Origin: Oscillatoria sp. FACHB-1406
GTDB taxonomy: Bacteria > Cyanobacteriota > Cyanobacteriia > Cyanobacteriales > Spirulinaceae
Reading direction: 5' to 3'
Assembly (NCBI RefSeq): GCF_014698145.1
Contig: NZ_JACJSM010000009.1
Span: forward strand, 62,001 to 126,000
Length of the DNA: 64,000 nt
Part shown: piece after piece, positions 1-7,899 of the stretch
Numbering within the stretch: the stretch's first letter is position 1
How the letters are laid out: the number at the start of each line of letters is the position of its first letter
Translations under genes and position numbers: made by a program
The notes under the pieces: generated by a model
What the model saw: only the letters and a program-made list of their open reading frames with translations
What the model was told of the DNA's origin: nothing
Databases searched by the model: none

Positions 1-1040
1 ACGTTGCTACCCCCGCCGAAATTGCGTTGGGGCTGTGCGGAATTAAGCCAAAATACGCCCGCTTCTTTCAACTCTTCTGGGGTTAAGGGTTCGGCAGCAC
101 AAGGGTCGCACCAAGCCATATCCCAAGCGTATTCGAGAAAGGCGACTTTCTTGTTTTCTCGTTCGTGGGCGGTTTGATACATTGCCTTGTAAAATTCGGC
201 GAACTCTTCTTTAACGAATTCGGGAATTTCGGCATCGGACGGGATTTTAGCGCTGCGATAATTGGTCAGTTCGACTTGTCCTTGGGGGGAAAGAACGTAA
301 ACGATTAAGTCTTGTTCGCCTTGTCCGTTGACAGTTCCCAAGCGAATTGGAAGCATAAATCGGGGCGATTCGTAGGCAATAGCCAGAGGACGCAGGGATT
401 GAAAGTCGCTTTTTTGGAATTCTTCGAGGTTGACTTTAGCGACGAAGAATTTCATGTTGTCGCGGATGTAGGGTTGAAGGAGTTGACTCGCACCGGGGGG
501 AATTTTGTAGCCGTTTTGCACCAGCCAAGTTTCGAGTCCGTCGGATTCTTTAGCTGAAAGGATGAGGATGTCGTACTCGCCGACGGTGAAGCGTGCTTCT
601 ACGGTTACGCCTAAACCATCTGCTGCTTGTTCGCGCGCTCTACCACTTACCATCGGAGCGGGTGCGGCTGGTAAACTCCTTGATGGAGGTGGAGTATAAC
701 AGGGATCTTCGTCAAAATATTCTACTAAACGCGGCGCGCTGAAGTTATCGAGTCGTTCGATAACTTTTGGATTGCTGACATGAACTTGGTCTTTTGTTAT
801 CGGCACGGGAACGGGAACGACGAGGGCAAAGTCTTTGGCTTCGCCTTTGTAGTCGTTCGCCATTGTTAGGATAGTTCGTTCTCCGTCCCGCGCGATAATC
901 ACCTGCGAGGCTTGATTGTACAAACTGGAGTCAGCTTTAGCGACATAAAAGCCACAGAAAGCCCAAGCGGGTCGTGCTAAGCCGATTAACGCGATCGCAA
1001 CGACAACAGTTGAGAGTAAAATTCGGATAAGTTTCATCAT
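1..1040 (-). CDS. DUF2330 family secreted protein, copy B (partial, C-terminus outside window)
   Basis: This reading frame is open from an ATG at 1040 (a double Met, MMKLIRILL) to the window edge, so the C-terminus is missing. The first ~27 residues form a signal peptide ending in ARPAWA, which predicts export. The mature part begins FCGFYVAKA, as in copy A next door, and the rest is the DUF2330 domain, whose function is unknown. Residues ~110-135 differ completely from copy A (Pro/Ala-rich, Cys-containing), while the following ~190 residues are almost identical in DNA and protein. It is the last gene of a minus-strand run: RnfD-like, DUF2330 A, DUF2330 B. The family assignment is firm; the role is not known. 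Confidence 0.85.
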   Translation of the reverse strand, partial: MMKLIRILLSTVVVAIALIGLARPAWAFCGFYVAKADSSLYNQASQVIIARDGERTILTMANDYKGEAKDFALVVPVPVPITKDQVHVSNPKVIERLDNFSAPRLVEYFDEDPCYTPPPSRSLPAAPAPMVSGRAREQAADGLGVTVEARFTVGEYDILILSAKESDGLETWLVQNGYKIPPGASQLLQPYIRDNMKFFVAKVNLEEFQKSDFQSLRPLAIAYESPRFMLPIRLGTVNGQGEQDLIVYVLSPQGQVELTNYRSAKIPSDAEIPEFVKEEFAEFYKAMYQTAHERENKKVAFLEYAWDMAWCDPCAAEPLTPEELKEAGVFWLNSAQPQRNFGGGSN

Positions 1041-1145
1041 TTTTATTGCGGGAGTGCCTTAACGCTATTCAAACATTTGCACGTAGGGGCGAATGGTATT
1101 CGTCCTTCTTATTAACCTTCTGTAGGTAGCAACCCATTGATACGT

Positions 1146-1257
1146 GAATGGCACTAACTTAAGGCTGGTGGGCGCTGCCCACCCTACGAAATATCAATAA
1201 CGACGTTGTATACAACGTCTCTACGGCGATTTTTCAACTCTTATTTCAGTACCATTC
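1146..1257 (+). mobile_element. MITE-like element, copy 1 (10-bp target duplication)
   Basis: About 112 bp bounded by inverted ends GAATGGCACTAA and TCAGTACCATTC. It contains two internal palindromes: GGTGGGCGCTGCCCACC, and a palindrome around GACGTTGTATACAACGTC. The flanks ATTGATACGT (1136-1145) and ATTGATGCGT (1258-1267) are direct repeats with one mismatch, as expected of a target-site duplication. It sits a few bases downstream of the stop codon of DUF2330 copy A. No coding capacity. Confidence 0.8.
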
Positions 1258-1270
1258 ATTGATGCGTCCC

Positions 1271-2599
1271 TCAATTCCAAATCCTGCGCCACCAGGGACG
1301 AGAATCGACCTTGGGGAACTCAATCTTGCGGCGAATCTCATTGACATTCCAGCGAGTCAAGCTTGCTAAAGTCGTCGCTTCCTTCTCCAGACGTTCCTGC
1401 AATCCCTGTTGATAATTTTCTGCGGCCGGACAATCCATCTCTCCTTTGTAAGGATGGCGGATAATATAACGCCCTTGGAAGTTTTCGCGATTTCCCGTTT
1501 GTTGGAAACGCAAGTCTTCCGGGAAGGTATTGCGGTTGTAACGAACGTGCAAGCGGGTCATAAAAACGTTTTGTCCGCCTCCAGAATTGGGCTGTGAGGA
1601 ATTAAGCCAAAATACGCCCGCTTCTTTCAACTCTTCTGGGGTTAAGGGTTCGGCAGCACAAGGGTCGCACCAAGCCATATCCCAAGCGTATTCGAGAAAG
1701 GCGACTTTCTTGTTTTCTCGTTCGTGGGCGGTTTGATACATTGCCTTGTAAAATTCGGCGAACTCTTCTTTAACGAATTCGGGAATTTCGGCATCGGACG
1801 GGATTTTAGCACTGCGATAATTGGTCAGTTCGACTTGTCCTTGGGGGGAAAGAACGTAAACGATTAAGTCTTGTTCGCCTTGTCCGTTGACAGTTCCTAA
1901 GCGAATTGGAAGCATAAATCGGGGCGATTCGTAGGCGATAGCCAGAGGACGCAGGGATTGAAAGTCGCTTTTTTGGAATTCTTCGAGGTTGACTTTAGCG
2001 ACGAAGAATTTCATGTTGTCGCGGATGTAGGGTTGAAGGAGTTGACTCGCACCGGGGGGAATTTTGTAGCCGTTTTGCACCAGCCAAGTTTCGAGTCCGT
2101 CGGATTCTTTAGCTGAAAGGATGAGGATGTCGTACTCGCCGACGGTGAAGCGTGCTTCTACGGTTACGCCGAGGTTAGCGTTTCGTCTATCCCCACCGCT
2201 AAATAGCATTTCTCCGTTTAATTTTGTCGTGGTTGAAAAAGCGTCCTCGTCCAACATAATGCAAGGGTTGGAATCAAAATATTCCACCAAGCGCGGCGCG
2301 CTAAAATTATCGAGACGCTGAATAACTTTAGGGTCGCTGACATGAACTTGGTCTTTTGTTATCGGCACGGGGACGGGGACGACGAGGGCAAAGTCTTTGG
2401 CTTCGCCTTTGTAGTCGTTCGCCATTGTCAGGATGGTTCGTTCGCCATCCCGCGCGATAATCACTTGGGAGGCTTGATTGTACAAACTGCTATCCGCTTT
2501 AGCAACATAAAAGCCGCAGAAAGCTAAGGCGGGCGGGACAAAGCACATCAGTGCAATAACTGCAACGAACGCAACTATGAAACTTCGCAATATTTTCAT
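1271..2599 (-). CDS. DUF2330 family secreted protein, copy A
   Basis: 442 residues when started at the ATG at 2599, which has AAGGAG seven bases upstream; an in-frame ATG at 2617 lies upstream of that ribosome site and is less likely. The protein has a signal peptide (MKILRSFIVAF...PPALA) and then a DUF2330 domain filling most of the length. No catalytic motif is recognised. Three Cys pairs or clusters (CGFY near the N-terminus, CDPCA near residue 320, and a late Cys) suggest disulfides in an exported protein. It follows an RnfD-like membrane protein on the same strand with ~100 bp between, which includes a hairpin (2631-2651). Its C-terminal two thirds are nearly identical to copy B, indicating recent duplication or gene conversion. 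Confidence 0.88.
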   Translation of the reverse strand: MKILRSFIVAFVAVIALMCFVPPALAFCGFYVAKADSSLYNQASQVIIARDGERTILTMANDYKGEAKDFALVVPVPVPITKDQVHVSDPKVIQRLDNFSAPRLVEYFDSNPCIMLDEDAFSTTTKLNGEMLFSGGDRRNANLGVTVEARFTVGEYDILILSAKESDGLETWLVQNGYKIPPGASQLLQPYIRDNMKFFVAKVNLEEFQKSDFQSLRPLAIAYESPRFMLPIRLGTVNGQGEQDLIVYVLSPQGQVELTNYRSAKIPSDAEIPEFVKEEFAEFYKAMYQTAHERENKKVAFLEYAWDMAWCDPCAAEPLTPEELKEAGVFWLNSSQPNSGGGQNVFMTRLHVRYNRNTFPEDLRFQQTGNRENFQGRYIIRHPYKGEMDCPAAENYQQGLQERLEKEATTLASLTRWNVNEIRRKIEFPKVDSRPWWRRIWN

Positions 2600-2700
2600 C
2601 GTCAACTCCTTTTGCATCGATAACCCGGACAGACGCGGCTGGTTCGCGTCTTTCCTAATATTGGGGGAACCGAATTTGTGTGAAATACGGGTTTATCTGT

Positions 2701-3591
2701 TTAGTTAACTCGAGGGATGGGGTTCGGTAAGTTGGGAATCCAGTTGAAACGTTCTTGCTTCCAAATTGCGTCGAGAATGAGGGTGAGGGGCGAGAAGGCA
2801 AAGAGCGTCCAGAAGATGGCGGTGGAAAGGTAGTATTGATACTGTAGGATGAAGGCGACTGACGCGATCGCAACAGACCATACCAAACGACCGACGCGCG
2901 CATCGGGAATCGATCGCGGATCTGTTAACATGAACAGTGCAAAAAGCAGCAAACTCCCGCTCGATAGTTGGTGAATGCTGACATCCCAGCCTTGTCCCAG
3001 CCAAAAAGTCCGCGCCGTTTCCAATCCTGCGTAGGTGGCGAGGAAAGTTGCAGAAGTATCCCAGCGTCCGACGCGATGCAGAACGATTCCCCCCGCACCC
3101 GCAAATAGCAATAAATACCACCAATCCGTTCCCCACTGTCCCGGCGATACCCACGCATCGGGCGTTAACACGAGGGCGGCGATAATCCCAAAATTTGCCG
3201 GATTGAAAAAGTGCTTGCCTCGCCAAGAACAGATAAACTTACTAGCGATGGCAAGAAATCCTGCAAGCGCCATCGTTTTCCAGTCGTTAGCGCGCAGCAG
3301 CAAGCACAGTCCCAAACCCGTGATTAAAGCGCTACGCAGTGAAGATACGAGGGGAGGGGATTTTGGGGGCGAATCGGTTAAATCGGGGAGGAGGCGAGTT
3401 TTGGCACTCAGGAAGGGAACTCCGGAAACAAATAGCCATTGAGTCACCAGACAACTGGCGATGACGACAAACATTAAATCGGCGCGCAGCGTCCAGTCGC
3501 GGGTACTGATTCCTAGAATCAGGAAAGTAGACAGGAAGAGGATTTGATAATCGCGAGCATCTTTGAATAGCGTTTTCATGGCGCGATCCAT
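2701..3591 (-). CDS. RnfD/NqrB-like integral membrane protein
   Basis: 296 residues with about eight hydrophobic helices. The segment HFFNPANFGIIAALVLTP is a hallmark of the RnfD/NqrB family, subunits of ion-translocating electron-transport complexes. A D-T-S-A-T stretch follows, roughly where family members carry the threonine that binds FMN covalently, but the match to the usual motif is imperfect. No other Rnf or Nqr subunits are nearby, so this is a stand-alone homologue rather than part of a full complex. It heads a minus-strand run with the two DUF2330 genes, so a joint membrane/periplasm function is plausible but inferred. A second ATG at 3579 (MKTLFKDARDY) is an alternative start. Confidence 0.75.
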   Translation of the reverse strand: MDRAMKTLFKDARDYQILFLSTFLILGISTRDWTLRADLMFVVIASCLVTQWLFVSGVPFLSAKTRLLPDLTDSPPKSPPLVSSLRSALITGLGLCLLLRANDWKTMALAGFLAIASKFICSWRGKHFFNPANFGIIAALVLTPDAWVSPGQWGTDWWYLLLFAGAGGIVLHRVGRWDTSATFLATYAGLETARTFWLGQGWDVSIHQLSSGSLLLFALFMLTDPRSIPDARVGRLVWSVAIASVAFILQYQYYLSTAIFWTLFAFSPLTLILDAIWKQERFNWIPNLPNPIPRVN

Positions 3592-3745
3592 ACTAGAATT
3601 TTAGTTCTCTTAGTATGTCTGCTAGGATGCCGCATTGTTCCTTCGTTACACTTTATGTAACAAGAGAATCGAGCGCGCGGGTTTTCCTATCGATTCGATA
3701 ATGCCTAGCGAGGAATTTTACAATAAACTCGTCCTACTGCGCTAA

Positions 3746-3844
3746 TACCAATTCTCATTGATTTTGCACGATTCTCGAAGAGGGTATAACAATGTTATGC
3801 CCCCGATAGTAAAAAATTTAGTGCATCGCGATTGGGAATTGGTA
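3746..3844. mobile_element. MITE-like inverted repeat (TACCAATTC ends)
   Basis: Inverted ends TACCAATTCTCA (3746-3757) and TGGGAATTGGTA (3833-3844) enclose ~75 bp without coding capacity. This is the usual size and layout of small non-autonomous elements in cyanobacteria. The ends are imperfect and the target duplication was not resolved. Confidence 0.45.
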
Positions 3845-3941
3845 TAACCCATCGCAATTAAGCCCCATCTGGCAAAGACTATCGGCGAATTTGAAAGCAT
3901 ATCCCGCAAAACTAAAGGCGTTAGATACAACATCTATACAT

Positions 3942-4055
3942 TAATGGCGCTGACTTAGGGCTGGTGGGCGCTGCCCACCCTACGAAATTATCTGTAGAGA
4001 CGTTGTATACAACGTCTCTACAGGTGATTTCTCAACTCTTATTTCAGGGCCATTC
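3942..4055 (+). mobile_element. MITE-like element, copy 2 (exact 10-bp target duplication)
   Basis: 114 bp with ends TAATGGCGCTGA and TCAGGGCCATTC, the same internal GGTGGGCGCTGCCCACC palindrome and the GACGTTGTATACAACGTC palindrome as copy 1. It is flanked by exact direct repeats ATCTATACAT at 3932-3941 and 4056-4065. It lies in the 580-bp gene-free stretch 3592-4170, together with the TACCAATTC element and a terminator. Confidence 0.82.
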
Positions 4056-4109
4056 ATCTATACATATTTTGTACCCAAATCTTAAATCTTTAAATGCCGA
4101 TCTATTCGC

Positions 4110-4140
4110 AAAAAAAGGGTGCGTTACCGCTAACGCAACC
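4110..4140 (-). terminator. Rho-independent terminator of the coiled-coil gene pair
   Basis: Read on the minus strand, GGTTGCGTTA, a four-base loop and TAACGCACC form a strong stem followed by C and a run of seven T. It lies ~30 bp beyond the stop of the 365-residue coiled-coil gene. Confidence 0.85.
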
Positions 4141-4170
4141 CCTGTCCGGAAACTTTAACCGAGGAAACTT

Positions 4171-5268
4171 TTAAGACTTATTTTTAGGTTGATTTTTAGC
4201 TTGTTCGATCGCAATTTCTTTCATTGCCTCAAAAGAGTTACGATTCGAGCTACCTTCAATCGCTTTCACTGCCAAATCTTGGACTTGTTTGAGCGCGGCA
4301 TCGAGTTGTTTCGATAGGCTTTGCAGGCGCGCTTCTTGGTTTTGAATTGTTTGCTCTAATGAGTCAATTCGGAGGTCGTAATTGCGCTTCTCACCTTCAA
4401 CTTCCTTAGCGCGCAGTTCGGATTTAACTTTAGCGTTATAAGAACCGATATTGCGCCCATTTTCTTTACCATTTTTGATATTTTTCTCTAACTCTTCCTT
4501 AAACGCTTCAACTTTTTGTTTGGTTTCAGCATATTTCTTCTCCTGCTCGGAAATACTGTTTTCACGCTCCGTCCATTGCTTTTCTAACACCTGACGTGCT
4601 TCTTCTAATTGCTGATAGCGCTGCTTTTTCTCTTCCTCGTGTTTTTCTTCATCCAGCGCGCGCTTCAGTTCGAGATTGTATTGATATTCTTCTGCTTCGC
4701 GCTGGCGCTGCTTAAAGTTGGTTTCGTTACGTTCTTTTAGCTGGCGCTGATAAATGTCTTGTTCTTTTCGCCAAGCTTTCTTTAAGTCTTGAAGTTGTTG
4801 TCCCAATGTCTCTTGACGTTCTGCCAGTTCTTCTTCAAAAGTTTTAGAGCTTTCGTTATAAGATTGAATCAACGTCTCTAAAGTCGTTTCGTCAATTTCC
4901 TCCAGTTCGTGCAATTCTTCGAGCTTCTGAATGGCTTCATTCGCTCGTTCGCGCACGCTTTCAAATTGGGACGCTTCTGCGATCAGCTGTTCGGAAAGAT
5001 TGCTGACAGCACCGCCAAATCCAATTTGAATTTTTTCTAGGCTTTCGAGGGTTTGAGCGATGCGATCGTGATTTGTCATTGGCTTAACTTCTTTCGTTTT
5101 AACAACTTCAACGGGAGGGACGGGAGCGGCTGAAGGCGCTTTTTGAGGGGGATTAGCATTCAGTTTTTTGACTTCGGATTCGAGCGCTGTGGCTTCTTTC
5201 CGCAATTCTTCGTAAGCTTCGATAATTTCGGCTTTGGTGTTGCGATCGGTTACTTTTTTCTTGGTCAT
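4171..5268 (-). CDS. Long coiled-coil protein (paralogue of the upstream gene)
   Basis: 365 residues, extremely rich in Glu, Lys, Gln and Arg, with no signal peptide or membrane segment. A short N-terminal helix (KAEIIEAYEELRKE) is followed by a Pro/Ala linker (residues ~40-60). Then comes a conserved patch (RIAQTLESLEKIQIGFGGAV, ~70-90) and an almost uninterrupted predicted coiled coil from ~95 to 345. The GGAG ribosome site lies nine bases before ATG. The neighbouring gene shares the same order of parts, including the equivalent patch. A structural or filament-like cytoplasmic role is likely, but no function is known to me. A strong terminator follows. Confidence 0.8.
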   Translation of the reverse strand: MTKKKVTDRNTKAEIIEAYEELRKEATALESEVKKLNANPPQKAPSAAPVPPVEVVKTKEVKPMTNHDRIAQTLESLEKIQIGFGGAVSNLSEQLIAEASQFESVRERANEAIQKLEELHELEEIDETTLETLIQSYNESSKTFEEELAERQETLGQQLQDLKKAWRKEQDIYQRQLKERNETNFKQRQREAEEYQYNLELKRALDEEKHEEEKKQRYQQLEEARQVLEKQWTERENSISEQEKKYAETKQKVEAFKEELEKNIKNGKENGRNIGSYNAKVKSELRAKEVEGEKRNYDLRIDSLEQTIQNQEARLQSLSKQLDAALKQVQDLAVKAIEGSSNRNSFEAMKEIAIEQAKNQPKNKS

Positions 5269-5331
5269 TTTTTTTGCTCCAGATTAGCGATTCGGTAGGA
5301 TGTTTATGTCTTGCAACAATTAAGAGCGTGG

Positions 5332-5352
5332 CTGGTGCGTTACGCACCCTAC
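5332..5352. repeat. Short hairpin repeat between the coiled-coil genes
   Basis: GGTGCGTTACGCACC is a near-perfect palindrome flanked by GGCT and CTAC, resembling the GGTGGGCGCTGCCCACC core of the MITE family. There is no T run, so it is a REP-like hairpin rather than a terminator. It may modulate readthrough from the upstream to the downstream coiled-coil gene. Confidence 0.5.
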
Positions 5353-5391
5353 TCAATGCGGATACACCATCTAATTAGGATGCAGTTTTAC

Positions 5392-6363
5392 TTAAGCTTG
5401 AAAGGCGCGCATTGCAAGTTGTTGGGCTTGGTTGGTTGCAGCTTGTAAGCGTTCGGTGAGTTCGGAAATTTGAGCAACTTGACGTTCGATCGCGCTTTCT
5501 AAAGAAGCAACCTTTAATTCATAGCCTTGTTTGGCAGCTTCCCATTCTTTCTCAAATAAGTCTGACTTCACTTTCGCTTCGCGATCGGCATCCTTAATCG
5601 CATCTTCCTTTGCTTTAATATAAGCCTTTTTCAATTCTTCTTCAAAACCTTCCACTTTCTTTTGATTGGCTTCAAATTCTGTACGATTGTCCGCCAAAAA
5701 TTTCTCACGCTCTGCCCAGGCTTTCTCTTTTTCTCGATCCGTTTCCTGCAAATTCCGCTCTTGGACGCGCTTTTCTTCTTCATACTCGTCCATTTCAATT
5801 TTGCGCTCTCGTTCGATTTCATATTGATAATCTGCGGCTTCTTGTTCTCGTTGTTGGGCTAACAATTCCGCCTCTTCTGCAACTTTAGCGGTAAATTCAC
5901 TTGCCTCTTTTTCCCACGCTTTTTGCAGTTGCGCTTTTTCTTTTTCAATGGCTTCTTGTTGGCGTGCGGAATCTTCCGTTAAAGCCGCAACTTTTTCTTG
6001 GTGTTCTTGTCGTAAAATATAAAGGGAGTCGGCGACGAGGCGAACTTTCCGCAGTTGTTCGAGGTTCTGGCTTTCAACCGCGATCGCGCGTTTTAATTCT
6101 TCCAGCTTATCGGACTCTGCCGACAGCCGTTCCGATAATTCCACAATCGCGCTACCGAAGTCGAGTTGCAATGATGCCATACTGTTAACGATGCGATCGA
6201 CAGTATAAGCAGAGGCAACTTCGAGTAGTTCCTTATTCTTCGCTTTTTCGACTTCTTCCTCTTTTGTGGCGACCTTTGATTCGATTTGCTTCTGTTCGGT
6301 GAGGAGTTGACGAAAAGCAGCTAAAATTTGCGCTTTACTATCTTTTACAGTCGCTTGGCTCAC
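5392..6363 (-). CDS. Coiled-coil protein (upstream paralogue)
   Basis: 323 residues starting at GTG (6363), chosen because AAGGAG lies just upstream (AAGGAGAAGTACCGTG). Composition and architecture match the downstream gene: N-terminal KAQILAAFRQLLTEQKQ helix, a conserved patch RIVNSMASLQLDFGSAIVEL near residue 58, then Glu/Lys/Gln-rich coiled coil to the end. No membrane segment or signal peptide is present. The paralogues are separated by 120 bp and are probably co-transcribed, which suggests partners, for example hetero-oligomeric filaments. Function is unknown. Confidence 0.8.
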   Translation of the reverse strand: MSQATVKDSKAQILAAFRQLLTEQKQIESKVATKEEEVEKAKNKELLEVASAYTVDRIVNSMASLQLDFGSAIVELSERLSAESDKLEELKRAIAVESQNLEQLRKVRLVADSLYILRQEHQEKVAALTEDSARQQEAIEKEKAQLQKAWEKEASEFTAKVAEEAELLAQQREQEAADYQYEIERERKIEMDEYEEEKRVQERNLQETDREKEKAWAEREKFLADNRTEFEANQKKVEGFEEELKKAYIKAKEDAIKDADREAKVKSDLFEKEWEAAKQGYELKVASLESAIERQVAQISELTERLQAATNQAQQLAMRAFQA

Positions 6364-6611
6364 GGTACTTCTCCTTAGATTACAATTGAATAAACAAACC
6401 TCTACAGGTGTATTGCACCCATTTCAGGCTGAAAACTAACAATGCGATTCGAGAAACTTCAAGATAAAGCGGACACCCAAAAATCTAGTTTCTCCACAAA
6501 ATCTAAGATTTGGAAGAAAGCGATGTAGAAACTGCTTTTATTGAGTACCAGTCTGGGAGAGTTGTTAGCGTATTGACTTTTTATTCAACCCTGCTCTTAT
6601 CATAACTGCTG

Positions 6612-6641
6612 TTGAAGTTTTCGTCAAGCTTGCGTTAGAAT
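6612..6641 (+). promoter_or_regulatory. Sigma-70-type promoter for xre
   Basis: TTGAAG (6612-6617) and TAGAAT (6636-6641) with an 18-bp spacer, reading toward the XRE gene at 6750. The predicted start of transcription is near 6648, just before the first arm of the inverted repeat. Confidence 0.5.
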
Positions 6642-6652
6642 AAATTTACGCA

Positions 6653-6719
6653 GTCCGGCAGATTGCTTTCAAAACTAGACAGAGATTAGCTTTGCGGTTA
6701 TAGAGTCATTTTGCCGGAC
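6653..6719. promoter_or_regulatory. Inverted-repeat pair, candidate operator of the XRE regulator
   Basis: GTCCGGCA (6653-6660) and TGCCGGAC (6712-6719) are perfect 8-bp inverted repeats 51 bp apart, in the presumed 5' leader of xre. XRE repressors commonly bind such sites near their own gene. The spacing would allow looping or, in RNA, a closing stem. Assignment to this regulator is inferred. Confidence 0.35.
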
Positions 6720-6749
6720 GGTGCAAACTTTAATGGGAAACACTGAAAA

Positions 6750-7085
6750 ATGGCAAAATTTGGAGAACTAATCCGCCAAGCGCGCAAGGATAAAGGGTAC
6801 AGCCAGCGAGACTTAGCGAAACTGCTGGGTTTAGACTTCACCTACCTCTCAAAACTAGAAAACGATCGCGCCGACTACGCCCCCAAGGAAGAAGCGATTC
6901 GCGCCCTCGCCCATCATCTCGGCTTGGATGAAGAGGAATTGATCTTTTTGGCAGGGCGAATTCCGAAGCAGGAAGAGGAACTGTTGAAGGAACATTATAA
7001 GGATATGCCGGTGCTGTTCCGCCGGATGCGCGAGAATCCGGAATTTGCGCGTAAGGTACTGCGGGAAGCAATGAATAATGAATAG
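6750..7085 (+). CDS. XRE-family helix-turn-helix regulator
   Basis: 111 residues. Residues ~6-65 form a typical XRE helix-turn-helix (LIRQARKDKGYSQRDLAKLL, then TYLSKLENDRA as recognition helix region). The remainder is a short helical tail (MPVLFRRMRENPEFARKVL). It is followed after ~80 bp by an ImmA/IrrE-type metalloprotease on the same strand. In known XRE-ImmA pairs the protease cleaves or inactivates the repressor upon a stress signal, so this protein is the likely substrate. The C-terminal MNNE and stop codon are formed from the ATGAATA repeat that follows. Confidence 0.85.
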   Translation: MAKFGELIRQARKDKGYSQRDLAKLLGLDFTYLSKLENDRADYAPKEEAIRALAHHLGLDEEELIFLAGRIPKQEEELLKEHYKDMPVLFRRMRENPEFARKVLREAMNNE

Positions 7086-7130
7086 TGAATGGGGGAATTA
7101 TGAATTATGAGTGATGAGTGATGAATGGGG

Positions 7131-7165
7131 GAATTACGAATTACGAATTACGAATTACGAATTAT
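7131..7165 (+). repeat. GAATTAC heptamer array, 5 units, in the immA leader
   Basis: Four perfect GAATTAC units and a final GAATTAT whose last two bases begin the likely ATG of immA. Upstream (7066-7130) are ATGAATA/ATGAGTG-type heptamers. In this orientation all three frames are open and encode repeats of LRITNYE. Confidence 0.9.
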
Positions 7166-7796
7166 GACTATCTTCAAGCCGTTTCGTTTTCTTGACAAAT
7201 TCGCAATTGAATGCTCCGCTCTCAATATTTTAGAGGCGATGGAAATCACGCCGAACTATAAGCCCAAGTTTCCGCTGGATGCGAGTCGGGTGGCAGAGTT
7301 TTTGGGTTTAGATGTGGTGTGGGATCGCATTCCCGAAGATGAAGAGGGACAAATTGCGGCGCGAATTCTGCCGTTAGAACGTTTAATCGAGATTAACGAA
7401 GATATCCCGCAGTTGCGCGGCGGTTTCGGCGAATCGACGGTGGCGCACGAAATCGGACATTGGGTGCTGCATATCGATACGGAAAAGGCGCAACGGTATG
7501 CGAGTTTGCAAGCGAAGGGAGTGAAGATTTCGGTTGAACCCCTGTTGTGTCGTTCGGGGGATAACTTTGAGGGAATCGAGTGGCAGGCGCAATATTTTGC
7601 GAGTTGTTTGTTGATGCCGCAATATGTTTTGCAGCAGCAGCGACAAAGGCGCGATTTAAGCCAATGGCGATCGCTGTACGAGATGGCGGAAGAATTAGGA
7701 GTTACGATCTCGAATTTGGTTCATCGATTGGAGGATTTGCGCTGGATTGAAGTCGATCGCACCTCAAAGCAAATCCGCCAACCGTTAGCCGTTTGA
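7164..7796 (+). CDS. ImmA/IrrE-family zinc metallo-endopeptidase
   Basis: 210 residues from ATG 7164. An in-frame ATG at 7125 would add 13 residues that are pure translation of the heptamer array, so it is not preferred. The zinc site is visible: VAHEIGHWVLH (HExxH) with a downstream Glu in EWQAQYFASCLLMP as probable third ligand, the layout of the ImmA/IrrE peptidase domain. The C-terminal part looks like a small winged-helix segment (LGVTISNLVHRLEDL). It pairs with the XRE gene just upstream; by analogy with ImmR/ImmA and DdrO/IrrE it should cut that repressor. No mobile-element core genes are nearby, so it looks like a resident stress switch. No ribosome site is visible in the repeat-filled leader. 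Confidence 0.82.
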   Translation: MTIFKPFRFLDKFAIECSALNILEAMEITPNYKPKFPLDASRVAEFLGLDVVWDRIPEDEEGQIAARILPLERLIEINEDIPQLRGGFGESTVAHEIGHWVLHIDTEKAQRYASLQAKGVKISVEPLLCRSGDNFEGIEWQAQYFASCLLMPQYVLQQQRQRRDLSQWRSLYEMAEELGVTISNLVHRLEDLRWIEVDRTSKQIRQPLAV

Positions 7797-7816
7797 AACT
7801 CCGAATTCCCAATTCC

Positions 7817-7899
7817 CAATTACGAATTACGAATTACGAACTACGAATTACGAATTACGAATTACGAATTACGAATTACGAATTACGAATTACAAACTA
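7817..7899 (+). repeat. GAATTAC heptamer array between immA and the WecG-like gene
   Basis: About 12 units with variants AATTCCC, GAACTAC and AAACTAC. The final variant unit supplies the TAG stop of the minus-strand WecG-like gene. Confidence 0.9.

Larger units (their letters stand above)
6364..6749. other. Gene-free region between divergent coiled-coil and xre genes
   Basis: 386 bp without a supported gene. It holds the promoter and inverted-repeat site listed separately near xre, and presumably the promoter of the coiled-coil pair. A 12-codon reading frame starts at 6733 and overlaps the xre start out of frame; it is probably not meaningful. Confidence 0.5.
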
